64,000 bases of DNA from assembly GCF_000306115.2 (NCBI RefSeq), contig NZ_AKWX02000023.1, positions 434,001 through 498,000 on the forward strand. Direction: 5' to 3'. The stretch is from Leptospira wolffii serovar Khorat str. Khorat-H2 (GTDB lineage Bacteria; Spirochaetota; Leptospiria; Leptospirales; Leptospiraceae). This document shows positions 9,522-19,700 of the stretch, in pieces; the stretch's first letter is position 1, and each line of letters opens with the position of its first letter. The translations under genes and the position numbers were made by a program. A model generated the notes under the pieces. The model was not told the origin of the DNA. It saw only the letters and a list, made by a program, of their open reading frames with translations, and searched no databases.

Positions 9522-10877
9522 CTATTCCCCCCTTCTTAAATAGGATTGTTTCATCAGTTCCTCTGGAGAATGGATTTTGCGTCGGTTCGTTTTCAAGTCG
9601 GTTTCTTCTTTGTATACTAGACTGGAAAACGGATAAAAATCCTCGATCTTGCTGACCTTCTTTCTTAGTTCGGGACTAAGAGCGTCGTGTCCTTTTCTCA
9701 TATATTGAGCGTTAGCTTCTTTTAGACGGACATGATAGAATTCCAAAATGATCTTTGCCGGAGATCCTGATTTTTCTTCCAGGGTTCCTTTCCAGATTTT
9801 TGTTTCTCCCGGAAGAATCCTTGTATCGCCTACTTTTCTCGCTTTCGGCCACCATTCCCATTCCTGACCGTATTTGGTTTCCTTCGAATCCAAAATCTTA
9901 CCCGTTTTATCCAAAAGAAAGGCTTTAACGGAAAGGAAACGCTCCGGATCTCCCGTCGGAATATTATGAGCCGCATTCCGATTCGTTATGGAAATGGAAT
10001 ATTCTATTTTTTGTCCTATGGACTTCCATTCCGTCTCTCCTACTTGCAGTCCGCTTCCGTAACCTCCTGGAATTTGCTTGGGATACAAATCGAATTTTTT
10101 AGGCACTCCGCCGCCTATGAACGAATGTTTATGCGCCGTCCGGATAGGAGTGTTTAGTTCCTTCTTGACGATTCTTCTTCGTATCTCCGGCATATGACAG
10201 GAGCCGCAGGCGGCTTTTCCGTGGGAATTGCCTTCCCGTATCGCTTCGTCCCCGGTCTTAAAGGCGCAGACTAATTGATCGTCCAAAACGTAATTCGCAT
10301 TATGACAGTCTAAACAGCGATTTCTTAAACTATCAGGATCGATCCGAACCGGATGGGGAGGGCTGGTTTTTCCGTTGGCTCCCAGAACATAGGATTGTCC
10401 TTGTTCATCCAACCGTATATGACAGACGGCGCATGTCACCGCTTCCGCCTTCATTTTAGGATCGAAATGAGGGTTCTTTTCTTCGATCGGAGTCCTGTAA
10501 TCTCCGTTTCTAAGATAGCCAACTAACGTCTCTCTTTGATTCGAAATAGGCGTATGACAATTTAGGCAAAGCCATTTAGGGGAGGACTCCTTGGATAATT
10601 CGGATTGGAATTGCAGATCCGAAAGCGCGTTAGCGTGGGTGGAAGTCTTCCACTCTTCATAGATTTCCTTATGGCAATTACCGCAATTCTCGGCTCTTAC
10701 TTCACCTACTCCTTTTAGAGGAGGAAGATAGGGAAGAGGTTTGGCCCAAGGCTTTTCTCCGAATACGTCTTCGATCGGAACGATTTCCTTTGTGGGCCAA
10801 ACTAGGTAAACGCTTGCAATGATCAGGATTAGGAAGAGACTTCCGGCATAGAATTTTCTCTCTTTTAATAGGGACAT
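9522..10877 (-). CDS. Pentaheme cytochrome c with C-terminal HNxPTG domain
   Basis: This 451-aa protein has an N-terminal signal anchor (about residues 10-27) and five heme-binding motifs: CGNCH (65-69), CLNCH, CAVCH, CLDCH and CGSCH. A long heme-free C-terminal part carries AAHNIPTGDPERFL, a motif seen in periplasmic multiheme cytochromes of the c554 type, where the His and Pro lie near a heme. It sits between a rhodanese gene (8 bases upstream) and a GT2 gene, all in one leftward unit. The neighbour suggests electron transfer tied to sulfur chemistry, but that is inference. A relative lies at 35149-36330. Confidence 0.85.
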   Translation of the reverse strand: MSLLKERKFYAGSLFLILIIASVYLVWPTKEIVPIEDVFGEKPWAKPLPYLPPLKGVGEVRAENCGNCHKEIYEEWKTSTHANALSDLQFQSELSKESSPKWLCLNCHTPISNQRETLVGYLRNGDYRTPIEEKNPHFDPKMKAEAVTCAVCHIRLDEQGQSYVLGANGKTSPPHPVRIDPDSLRNRCLDCHNANYVLDDQLVCAFKTGDEAIREGNSHGKAACGSCHMPEIRRRIVKKELNTPIRTAHKHSFIGGGVPKKFDLYPKQIPGGYGSGLQVGETEWKSIGQKIEYSISITNRNAAHNIPTGDPERFLSVKAFLLDKTGKILDSKETKYGQEWEWWPKARKVGDTRILPGETKIWKGTLEEKSGSPAKIILEFYHVRLKEANAQYMRKGHDALSPELRKKVSKIEDFYPFSSLVYKEETDLKTNRRKIHSPEELMKQSYLRRGE

Positions 10878-10885
10878 CTATCGTC

Positions 10886-11770
10886 TTATTTCAATACCAA
10901 CGGATTGTCGAACTTCGGAGAAGTCCATTCCCACATGGAACCCGCGTAATTTTTAGCGTCGTATCCTAAAGATGCGAGTACGGAAGTCATCCAACCGGAT
11001 CGAACTCCTCCCGTGCAATAAGAGACTACCGTTTTGTCTTTCGAGATTCCCAATTCGTGAAGTTTGGCAAGTATCTTGGAATCCGGAAGTAGAAAACCTT
11101 CCTTATCTAGAAAATTCCTATAATAAATCCATTTCGCTTTCGGCAAATGGCCGCCTTTCGATTCTCCGTAAGGGGTCTCTCCCAGATATTCCCTTTCTTC
11201 CCTGGTATCGATGAAGACGGTATTCTTATCCGCTAATTTCGCCGAGACGAAGTTTTGATCCACACCCCATTTCTTTTGCTCGGAGGAGCTATTGCGTATC
11301 TTAGCGAGTATATCGGATCTATCCGGAACGGAGGAATTGGATGCTTTTTTCAAGGCGGCATATCCGCCGTCTATGATAAACGATTTCGAAAAACCTAATG
11401 TTCTTAGGGACCATACGATTCTTCCCTCTTCTCCCCATCCCCCCGTAGGATCTCCGTATACTAGAAGAACTGTATTAGGAAGAATTCCTTTCTTAGCTAA
11501 CACCGCCTTTGCCTCGGAATCCGGAAGAAGATTCCCTGCGAAAGGGGAATCTTTCCGGGAAATTTCCTGCCAGCCCAGCGAGATCGATTTAGGTAAAGAA
11601 GGAAGCGTGATTCCTTCTCTGGCGTCTATGAGTATTGCTCCTTGCTTGGAAAGATACAGGGAGGTAGAAGCGTCGACGAACCAACCCTTGAGTCCGGAAA
11701 TTCTAGTTTCCGAAGCGAGTAAAGAATGGGATAGAAGAAGCAGCGTAAAAAAGAAAGCGAAACGAATCAT
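10886..11770 (-). CDS. Periplasmic two-domain rhodanese (thiosulfate sulfurtransferase-like)
   Basis: The 294-aa protein has a cleavable-looking signal peptide (FAFFFTLLLLSHSLLAS, residues 4-20) followed by two rhodanese domains. The C-terminal domain is complete: FIDTREEREYLGE, GHLPKAKWIYY and the catalytic loop CTGGVRSG with Cys252. The N-terminal domain has GDPTGGWGEEGR at the equivalent loop, with no Cys, so it is structural, as in classic TST/SseA enzymes. Known members move sulfane sulfur from thiosulfate or mercaptopyruvate to an acceptor. Export to the periplasm is the unusual point. It is first in a unit with the pentaheme cytochrome. The divergent 117-base gap to 11888 holds the promoter. 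Confidence 0.85.
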   Translation of the reverse strand: MIRFAFFFTLLLLSHSLLASETRISGLKGWFVDASTSLYLSKQGAILIDAREGITLPSLPKSISLGWQEISRKDSPFAGNLLPDSEAKAVLAKKGILPNTVLLVYGDPTGGWGEEGRIVWSLRTLGFSKSFIIDGGYAALKKASNSSVPDRSDILAKIRNSSSEQKKWGVDQNFVSAKLADKNTVFIDTREEREYLGETPYGESKGGHLPKAKWIYYRNFLDKEGFLLPDSKILAKLHELGISKDKTVVSYCTGGVRSGWMTSVLASLGYDAKNYAGSMWEWTSPKFDNPLVLK

Positions 11771-11887
11771 GGCTCCAAACTTGGTATATTTTAGTTGATG
11801 TCAAATAAAATATACGAATTATCTGATATAGCGGAATTGGAACAATATAATGTATAATAGTTTAATAATATTTAACGAAAACGACCG

Positions 11888-13252
11888 ATGAATCATTTTC
11901 GAAAGTATATTCTCTCATTTGAGTTCGGCGATAAAACTAGGATTTCGGCATGGACCGCAGTCGGACTCGGTTATATGTTTATATTCGGATATTTCGAAGT
12001 CGCAAACGATAACAGAAATCTAGGCGCGTGGGGATTTCTTTTCGGATTCTCTGTTCTGATTCTGTTGTATGCGGTAATTTCCCTTCTAGGACAAACCGCT
12101 CAATCGGAGAAACTCTACTTTTGGTCTGGATTGGGGATCAGAATGTTTCTCGTTTTTTTATCCCCGGTATTCGAAGACGATTGGGCAAGGTATCTCTGGG
12201 ACGGATTCCAAACGAGTCGATTCGGATCTCCTTACGGTCCGATTCCCCAGGATTTTTTCGGCGATAGGGAACCGATCCATGCAGAAATTCTCTCCAGAAT
12301 CAACCATCCGGATTGGCCGACCATTTACGGTCCCGTATTGGAGATTTATTTTTTTTTAATCCATTTTCTGTTTCCTTGGAAGCTCGCCGCCCTGAAATTC
12401 TTTCTGCTTATTCCGGATTTATTCTTATTTTATTGGATTCGCGGAAAATACGGTAGGAATTCGGGAATTATGTATTGGTGGAATCCGGTTCTGCTCAAGG
12501 AAACGTTTCTGAACGGGCACCCGGATATTATAGGAGTATCTATTCTATTCTTCGCATTCAGTTTGGCAGGGAGTAAAAGATTTAGGACCGCCGCTTTCTT
12601 TTCCGGGCTTGCGACGGCCGTAAAGGGATTCGCGCTGATTTTTCTTCCTCTCTTAATATTCGAATCTTTCCGGAAAAGATTCGGTCTTTCGGTCTTTACG
12701 GGGGTTGTAGTTTCTTTCTCTTTAGGTTTTCTTCTTCCTTATACCGTATTTTTTCTTTCTTCGGACGGAACAGATTTAGGGGTTGTGAGTCGATTTGCGA
12801 ACGGATTCGAATTCTTTCCTTTAGGGTACATTCTTCTTCGTTACATGGGAGAAGGAATCGCAAGGTTCGCCTGGGGTTTGATTCTACTTTCAGGAATCTT
12901 AATCCTATTAAAATGTAGGAAGTCCTACAAATTGAGAAGGGAGGAGATAATGGCCGCTTCCTTCTTTCTATTCTTCTTTTTTTCTCCGGTTTTGAACGCT
13001 TGGTATCTACTTTGGAGCCTTCCGTTTTTATTCGCCGGAAAGAGACTCTTTTGGCCGGGGTGGATTCTATTCTTCTTAGCCCAGGCTTCCTATTTGAATT
13101 TTGCGAATTTAGGAGAATGGGACCTCGTCTTGGAGAAGGGATATTATGCTCATCCGGGCTGGCTTGTCGGATTGGCAGGTTTTGGATGCGTTCTGCCTTT
13201 TCTACTCTGGATAAGGAGCCGGTTTTTTAGAAGGAACTCCCTCAGGGGCTAG
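11888..13252 (+). CDS. GT-C type membrane glycosyltransferase (mannosyltransferase-like)
   Basis: The 454-aa integral membrane protein has about ten hydrophobic segments. The early loop FEDDWARYLWDG (about residues 97-108) carries the acidic GT-C motif placed after the first membrane helices. GHPDIIG and a later WYLLWSLPFLFAG also fit polyprenyl-phosphate-sugar dependent mannosyltransferases of the MptB/DUF2029 type. Such enzymes work on the outer face of the inner membrane. It stands alone, divergent from the rhodanese gene, with no tight downstream partner. Acceptor and sugar are unknown. Confidence 0.7.
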   Translation: MNHFRKYILSFEFGDKTRISAWTAVGLGYMFIFGYFEVANDNRNLGAWGFLFGFSVLILLYAVISLLGQTAQSEKLYFWSGLGIRMFLVFLSPVFEDDWARYLWDGFQTSRFGSPYGPIPQDFFGDREPIHAEILSRINHPDWPTIYGPVLEIYFFLIHFLFPWKLAALKFFLLIPDLFLFYWIRGKYGRNSGIMYWWNPVLLKETFLNGHPDIIGVSILFFAFSLAGSKRFRTAAFFSGLATAVKGFALIFLPLLIFESFRKRFGLSVFTGVVVSFSLGFLLPYTVFFLSSDGTDLGVVSRFANGFEFFPLGYILLRYMGEGIARFAWGLILLSGILILLKCRKSYKLRREEIMAASFFLFFFFSPVLNAWYLLWSLPFLFAGKRLFWPGWILFFLAQASYLNFANLGEWDLVLEKGYYAHPGWLVGLAGFGCVLPFLLWIRSRFFRRNSLRG

Positions 13253-13282
13253 GATATTGCAGTTTTTGCAAAAATAACCGCT

Positions 13283-13318
13283 TTGACTTTAATATAATTG
13301 ACTGTAATGAACTATATT
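13283..13318 (+). promoter_or_regulatory. Possible promoter/operator of the XRE-cupin gene
   Basis: Two copies of TTGACT (13283-13288 and 13298-13303) lie in an AT-rich stretch ahead of the regulator, with a TATATT at 13313-13318. The repeat spacing of 15 bases would suit binding of a dimeric regulator, possibly the gene's own product. No -35/-10 pair has ideal spacing. Confidence 0.25.
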
Positions 13319-13406
13319 AGAATCCTTATCCAATAAATTGGAATTTCGATTGGATAGCACTTCTGTCCTTCATCGAATTGGAATTCTGAGCAGAGGGAGA
13401 AGATAT

Positions 13407-13991
13407 ATGCCTACAGTTGATCCGATCGAAAGAGGACTCATCCAATCCATAGGGACCTTGGTTCGCAAGAGAAGACAGGAATTAGGTCTCTCTCTCGGCA
13501 AATTGGCCGAGCTATCCCAAGTGAGCAGAGGGATGCTCAGCTTGGTGGAATCCGGAAAGGCGACTCCTTCTATCGCGCTTCTTTGGAAGATTTCCAAAGC
13601 GATTCGATTACCCCTTTCCAGTCTGATGGAATTTTCCAAAGAGGAACTTCCCAAAATCTATCGAAAAGAGGATTCTTTGGAACAGGCAATCGAAGGAGGG
13701 GTTTATAAAATCCGACCTCTTTTGCATGAGGAGACCAGATTCCAGACCAGGCTATTCGAAATCCGTCTTTCTTCCGGAGTCGCCAAGACATTCATTACGA
13801 AAGTGCAATCCAAGCAAAGACAAAGTCTATATCTTCAATCCGGATCCTTGAGATTGAAGGTGGGCGGCAAATGGTTCGATCTGGAAGAAGGGGACAGCAT
13901 GACTTTTCTAGGAAAGGATCTACAGGAACTTGCCAATTTAGGAGAAAAGGATTCTTTGATTCTTTGGTCTTCGGCTCTTTCCGAGGATTGA
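13407..13991 (+). CDS. XRE-family regulator with C-terminal cupin domain
   Basis: The 194-aa protein has a helix-turn-helix of the Cro/CI type (about residues 12-67: LVRKRRQELGLSLGKLAELSQVSRGMLSLVESG, quoted here only as a landmark around GLSLGKLAELSQVSRG). A small cupin fold follows (about 110-190) with SLYLQSGSLRL and EEGDSMTF. Proteins of this design sense a small ligand or metabolite in the cupin and repress or activate nearby genes. I start at ATG 13407 because GAGGGAGAAG lies at good spacing. The frame stays open upstream to a TTG at 13338 with no ribosome site. It converges on the ECF sigma gene. The target is unknown. Confidence 0.82.
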   Translation: MPTVDPIERGLIQSIGTLVRKRRQELGLSLGKLAELSQVSRGMLSLVESGKATPSIALLWKISKAIRLPLSSLMEFSKEELPKIYRKEDSLEQAIEGGVYKIRPLLHEETRFQTRLFEIRLSSGVAKTFITKVQSKQRQSLYLQSGSLRLKVGGKWFDLEEGDSMTFLGKDLQELANLGEKDSLILWSSALSED

Positions 13992-14027
13992 TTTTAACAT
14001 CCTATATTATCGGGTTTGGATGACGAG

Positions 14028-15254
14028 TTAGATCGAATCCAATTTCTTCCGGATGGAGGATTTGTCGGCTTCCGTTTTTGCGAGAGAATAAGCGATTCGA
14101 TAGTTTTCCTTAGCTTTTTCGTTATCGATCCCGGTGTATAGTTCCCCGAGCAAGGCGAAATAAAACCGATTAGTCCTTAAATCCAGTTTTTCGGCCTCTC
14201 GGATCGCTTCCGATTTCCCGTTCGCCTTGGATAACGCATAAGTGCGATTCAGGGCCGCTACGGGAGAATATTCCAATTGCAAAAGGTGATTATATAACTG
14301 TAATATACTCTCCCATTTTTCAGGAGTGTCCGACTTTTGAGTGTGCCAGTATGCGATGCCTGCCTCCAAATGATACTTGGTGAGTCGATCCCCGGAGGCG
14401 GATCGACTTAGAAAATATTCTCCTTTTTGTATCATTTTATAATTCCATAAATTCGGATCCTGGTCCTCATATAGTACAGTTTCTCCCTTATCGTCCGATC
14501 TTGCTTCCAATCGGGAGGCGTGAAAATTCATGAGTGCGAGTAGTGCATTCGTTTCGGGTCGGTTCGTATTCTCGTCTTGCGTGAGCATTTCGCAGAGACG
14601 GATCGCTTCCATACACAGTTCCTTGCGAAGAATCGTACTGCCGCTCGAAGATCGATATCCTTCGTTGAATAAAAGATAGATCGTTGCGAGAACCGCGGTG
14701 ATACGTGTTTGGATCTCCGGAAGAGGAGGGATTTCTATAGGGACTCGATTGCTTTTCAGCTTTTCCTTGGCCCTTACCAGTCTTTTGTGGATCGTTTCCT
14801 TGTTCGTAAGAAAAGCTTCCGCAATTTCTTCTATGCCGAATCCGCAAAGAATTCGTAAAGAAAGGCCGATTTGAGCCTCCCCTGAAATACAAGGATGGCA
14901 TATCGCGAACATCATACCGAGTTGGCTATCGAAAACGTTCTCCACAGACAGATCCGGTTCTTCTTCCGAGACGGAAGTATATTCTTTTTTTAAAGCGGGA
15001 AATACTTTGTTTCGAAATACGGAATCTCTTTGTAGGAAGTTCTTCGCCTTGTTTTTAGCTACGCTATAAAGCCAGGCGGAAGGATTAGCGGGGATTCCGG
15101 TAATCCCCCAGGTCTCCGCAGCGGTGAGAAAGGTGTCTCCTGCGATGTCTTCCGCCACATCGATTCGCTCGGATCCGAAGAATTTGCAGAGTACGGAAAC
15201 AATCTTACGATATTCCGTTCGAAATAAGTGAGGGATTAACTCCGTATTCTGCAC
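14028..15254 (-). CDS. ECF42-type RNA polymerase sigma factor with long C-terminal extension
   Basis: The 408-aa protein begins with sigma region 2 (about residues 5-75, including DVAEDIAGDTFLTAAETWG and PSAWLYSVAKNKA) and region 4 (about 110-170, FGIEEIAEAFLTNKETIHKRLVRAKEKL). A roughly 230-residue C-terminal extension follows with FNEGY and TPR-like helices (ALNRTYALSKANGKSEAI). This layout is that of the ECF42 group, known to be encoded beside YCII/DGPF-domain proteins, and one lies two genes upstream here. No anti-sigma gene is visible, as is usual for the group. The apparent start is GTG 15254. It would direct a small, perhaps self-directed, stress regulon. Confidence 0.85.
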   Translation of the reverse strand: MQNTELIPHLFRTEYRKIVSVLCKFFGSERIDVAEDIAGDTFLTAAETWGITGIPANPSAWLYSVAKNKAKNFLQRDSVFRNKVFPALKKEYTSVSEEEPDLSVENVFDSQLGMMFAICHPCISGEAQIGLSLRILCGFGIEEIAEAFLTNKETIHKRLVRAKEKLKSNRVPIEIPPLPEIQTRITAVLATIYLLFNEGYRSSSGSTILRKELCMEAIRLCEMLTQDENTNRPETNALLALMNFHASRLEARSDDKGETVLYEDQDPNLWNYKMIQKGEYFLSRSASGDRLTKYHLEAGIAYWHTQKSDTPEKWESILQLYNHLLQLEYSPVAALNRTYALSKANGKSEAIREAEKLDLRTNRFYFALLGELYTGIDNEKAKENYRIAYSLAKTEADKSSIRKKLDSI

Positions 15255-15294
15255 GGTACATTCTTATCCTTATTTCAGGATTTGCCCGGAAATT

Positions 15295-15744
15295 TCATGC
15301 AGATACTTCGTTTATTTTTCGATTCCAATAGCAAAGTAGAATGGACATTAGAATCATTTTCATCAACCAATCTCCCGCATGAACGCTGGCGAGTTTCCAA
15401 TTCATATTGTCCCAAATCACCGCACCGGCCATGCCTACAGCATGAAACGCCAACCATAACTGAAAGGAGAGAAGTATCGCGTTCTTCCATTCCAATATTC
15501 TCAGCTCTCGGAATAATTTTGCGAGTAGATAAGAGACTATGAGTTCCCGTAAGGGAGCGACAAGCATCCAAAGAGGAGAAGAATTCGCCGACGGGTTTCT
15601 GTATTCCATCCATATTCCTCCGAAAAGGATCGGACTGTACCAAAGCAAGCTGGCAATAAACGCAAGAAGCCCTACGGATAGGATGGCGATAGGACCGATA
15701 CGAAAAGGAAGCCGTTCTTTTGAGGTGAGACCGATGGTACTCAT
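15295..15744 (-). CDS. DUF1761-type membrane protein
   Basis: The 149-aa protein has four hydrophobic segments. The opening pattern after the first helix, ASLLWYSPILFGGIWMEY, is the DUF1761 hallmark (LWYSPLLFG-like). Its function is unknown. It overlaps the upstream YCII gene by 4 bases (ATGA) and has a GAGGGA ribosome site inside that gene, so it is translated with it. The sigma factor gene begins 40 bases further on, so the three form one unit. Confidence 0.75.
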   Translation of the reverse strand: MSTIGLTSKERLPFRIGPIAILSVGLLAFIASLLWYSPILFGGIWMEYRNPSANSSPLWMLVAPLRELIVSYLLAKLFRELRILEWKNAILLSFQLWLAFHAVGMAGAVIWDNMNWKLASVHAGDWLMKMILMSILLCYWNRKINEVSA

Positions 15745-16103
15745 GCTTTTCCCTCGCTTTCATGAACTCCCGAGATCATTCGTAGCTCCACGCTATTTCC
15801 TTCTCCTTGAAGAATAGGACATTCCTTTGCGAAGCTTAAGGCCTCGTCCCAGTCTTTGGCTTTTACGATGATATAGCCTGCCAGAGATTCCTTGGTTTCC
15901 GCATAAGGTCCGTCCGTGACCAATCGATTGCGTATTACTTTTCCTTCATGAGAGAGCCCTGTCCCTCCCTTGAATTTATTCTGAGCGGCGATGCTTCCCA
16001 CCCAATCCTGATATTGCTTCATGTAGACTTGCAATTGTTCGGGAGAAGGTCGGGCCTCCTTATTCATCAAATCCAAGCGCATTAAAATCACGAATTCTTC
16101 CAT
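15741..16103 (-). CDS. YCII/DGPF-domain protein
   Basis: The 120-aa small dimeric alpha-beta barrel protein of the YCII-related family carries the DGPF-type signature VTDGPYAETKESLAGY (about residues 62-77) and the usual start EFVILMRLD. These proteins are the standard neighbours of ECF42 sigma factors and are thought to be their targets or signal partners, but the reaction is not known. A TAGGAG ribosome site lies upstream of ATG 16103. It is first in the leftward unit that ends with the sigma factor. Confidence 0.85.
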   Translation of the reverse strand: MEEFVILMRLDLMNKEARPSPEQLQVYMKQYQDWVGSIAAQNKFKGGTGLSHEGKVIRNRLVTDGPYAETKESLAGYIIVKAKDWDEALSFAKECPILQGEGNSVELRMISGVHESEGKA

Positions 16104-16773
16104 TCGATTTTACTCCTATTGTGATCCGAACCACGTATCTACATCCATCGGGGTGCGGGAAATGGGACAGGAACGGGAAAAAAAATCAACCGGGAAGACG
16201 GGGGGTGAAGAAATTTAACTATCAAAATGGATCTAAAATATCGGAATGCATTTTTGTTCCTCTATTTTTGTCAAGAGCCGGAGGGAGAAATTTGCATATA
16301 TTCTTGCAGTTGCTTACGCTTTTTCCAATTCTCGACGCACAATTTACATCGATCTCGGTTTTTTCTTTTATTAGATGTACGGTATTTTCCCAAAGATTTC
16401 ATAACGGCATCATTTGATACTGTTTAATGAAATTAAACAACTTGCACGCATATCTACTGTTAGCGGCCGAAAACGAAAATTCGAACAATTGCGTATGTTT
16501 TATATATTGTTCATTCTGGTGTTGTTAATTATAAAAATATAATTTTTTGTTTTGAAATATATTTTTTTAAAAAATTATGACAATATTGTAGACAAAATCC
16601 ATCAAATGATGCGACCGTCCGAAATCTGAAGGCATATCTGTCGTTTTGCGTTATTCGTATTTGTAGGATGTCTTCTTGAATAATTATAAAATTTGATATT
16701 GTTTTGTTCCCTTACTCTCTTTGAGGGGCGCAACGTACGAACAAAAATCGAATTTCATTTTAAAGGAGATTTT
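16104..16773. other. AT-rich gene-free stretch before the toxin island
   Basis: About 670 bases hold no convincing gene. From roughly 16390 the sequence turns strongly AT-rich, with runs such as TATAAAAATATAATTTTT near 16530-16550. This is unlike flanking DNA, and the frames that open are short and lack ribosome sites. The stretch must contain the promoter of the rightward lipoprotein gene and that of the leftward YCII unit near its left edge. The base composition is consistent with an island boundary or an H-NS-like silenced leader. Confidence 0.6.
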
Positions 16774-19700
16774 ATGCTCTCTCGCTACCGCTTTGTCTTC
16801 AGGTCTTATGCACTTTTGCATTTGCTTTTTGCTTTGGGATGTTCGCTTTGGGGAGATGGAGATCGCTTAGAGGATGTGAATCTCGAAAAAGCGGTTTGGC
16901 TGCGGGCGGAAAAAGTTCCTCTTGCTGTCGATAACGGAGGAGTGCCTGGGATAACTCCCTCAGTTCCTGTAAACAATCTGTTTAAGCTTACTCCGGGAAC
17001 TAAAGTAAATGCTAGCGCGTTAGGCGGGGTGATCGATCCTACTGGAACCACGATTGCAAACGATTTTGACGGTGATGGAATTTTGAACACCGATGAGACA
17101 ACTACAAATGTCTGGGTGGCGGATTATCCGGTTATTGAAGCGATCGTGGCTCCCCCAATAACGATGAAGATCGAAATTCTCAAAAATTCCTCCAACACCT
17201 CTGATGAGATAACGAGTGAAATTAACTCCAGTGATTTCGAGTCTACTAAGACTAAAGGCTCCGAGAGCATTCATCAGAATGAGGTAAATCTTAAGACGGT
17301 TCAGTTTCAGGATTCGTTTGCAAGTTCTAACGAATTATCTCAATCCGTAAGTAATAGTCTAAGTTATGGGACAGCTACGAAAATAGGGCCGGTTCAGTTA
17401 GGATTCAATTATGCATCCAGTAGTTCGAATAGTTGGGAGGCAAAAAATTCCTTATCCACCACGACTACAAAATGGGCAGATAAGCCTTTTAAGAATAATA
17501 TTGATACACAGTCGAACAACTTAAAATCATCATCCGCTAGTACGAAGGCGAAGAAATTTCGTTCTGAAAAGTCTCAGAAGATCAACGAAACCTCCAAAGT
17601 GGATGCCAATGCAGGTTACGTAAGAGCCGCCTTATATATAAAGAACGCTTCCGTGAATATGCCTGTTAAGTTGAAGAATATTCTTTGTTCTTTGATGTTC
17701 GAGTCGGGTACAGGGGATCTGATCCCTGTACAAAGTTTCCGACTCCGAAATGATGACTATAGTCTTTTTGAAGTTAGTGTTTATGGCGGCTCTGAATTCG
17801 GTCCCTATGTGGTCGAACTTACCGGCTTGAATACGGTTGAGATCGAGAATGCTATTGCCGCTGGCTATAATCCGAAAATTTTTATCGTAGATTATGAGAT
17901 GAGCCATGTTCCCGATTCGAATTATAAGTCTAGTCTTTTGAATTTCAGCGGAGACAACCTGAAAATCATAGAGGAAAATTCGAAAGGAAGGACGGGTTTG
18001 GTTAGGATTTACGGTCCTAATATTCGGCAAATGTATCGTGTGGCTGCGTTTGATGCGCCTGAAAATTCTGACGTTTGTGCAAGGACAGCGAATGTTCTTT
18101 CTCCTGGCATTACATTGAGAAAGGTTTTGGAAAGATTGCAGTGTAACGGTCTGAAAGTAGAATTTCAGGATTATGTTGTGAATCTGGCCGAGATCGCTCC
18201 TACATTAGGAGAATATAAAATACATTTGAAGGGAATTAAGACCCTCGGACCGGTTCCCACTAATATTCCTTGCGTGGACGAGACTCATACTGGATCCGAC
18301 GGGCAGTCTAGAACCGCATGCGTTCAGAAGCCTCTTAGCACTTGGACAGACGAGGAAAAAAAGAACGCGGGAGTTTGGGCAATTTATTCCAACGGAAAAT
18401 ATTATAATCTTACGGAATATTTCAAAGATCTAGATGACTCGATTCGGACATTTGATCCAACAAATAGCCAAAAAGTTCCTATGGTGAAAGGGGTGGATTC
18501 GATCATCTGGGCGGGGGATTATTATGATATCGTTTATATCTCCTACAAGGATTTACTTAAAAAAGAGGAAGAGCAGACATTTGGTACGAATCCTTTAGAG
18601 ACTCAGAGAGAATATACAATTAATACTTCCTGGGACTTAAATAGTCTGGGAGATTATCCTTATAACCCGAATGTAAAGTCTTTATTTCTGGGTAAGGTCG
18701 GTTTTGGAGAAAAAGTCGAGCTGAATATTAAGCTAGATAGGACTACCTATCTGACTCCGAATTTCGGAACGCCGACCGTCCTCAACGGGTTCCAATATTT
18801 TGCAAATTTCAGCTATAATATAATCGATAGCACTAAGAGCTTTTCTATTGATCAGGTGGTGGATTTGGAATTGAGTATGGGGTTTGGTGGAGATAGGTCC
18901 GACTGGTTCCATGTAGTTAAAGATTTGGATAATAATGATGACTACAAGCTGAAGAGTTGCGGCAGAACGCTGGATTTTGTTAGTCAAACTTTTTCTCTTT
19001 GCGTGGAGCTCCCTACGCGTCACGCATATGTGGATCCTGAAGTAAGTCTGATTAGTCTTTATTTGAGGCCTTCTTTAAGTAATGCCTATCGTAGGACGAT
19101 CTGGCCTCTTGCATATTCGGATGTTCGTAAAATGCGAGGAGAATTGCAGGAAGCCTTGGCAATCGGAGATACGGTTATTCATGTCGCGAATCCGAGTGGA
19201 CTTGCGGAAGTGAACGATAAGGTCTATATTTTAGGAGACCCGAACCAATACACGATCTCCGCGAAATCTTCTCCCGCTTCGGATGGTTCTTACTCCCTAA
19301 CGGTGAGTCCGGCGATCAAGAAGGTGGGAAAGAAAACCTCGGAAGTTTTCGTTAAAGGTAGTTTGACGACATCGGACGTGAGATTGACGGTTGAAAATAA
19401 TTTTCTCAACGACTGGAATGCCCAAGTGAACTCCGTCTTTTTGCCTACGGAATGGAACTTGAGCCAGTATCTTCCCTTTGTTCTAAGCTCTAGTGTTGGT
19501 TGTTCCGGCGTAGATGCATTCCATCCTATAAGCTGTCTGGGCTTTAAGGTGAATTCGGATGCGATCAATTGGTCCGGAGCGTATAACCGAGGCGTGGCTC
19601 TATGGAACTCTTGGGCCGATGCGAGCTATTTTAATAACTTTCTATCGAATGGCTTATTCGGATTAACCAGTAGTACGGGAAGTTCTTATAAATTGGAACC

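Noticed and set aside
16121..16427. Two short plus-strand frames in the leader of the toxin island
   Set aside because: Composition is AT-rich non-coding style, with no ribosome site or motif.
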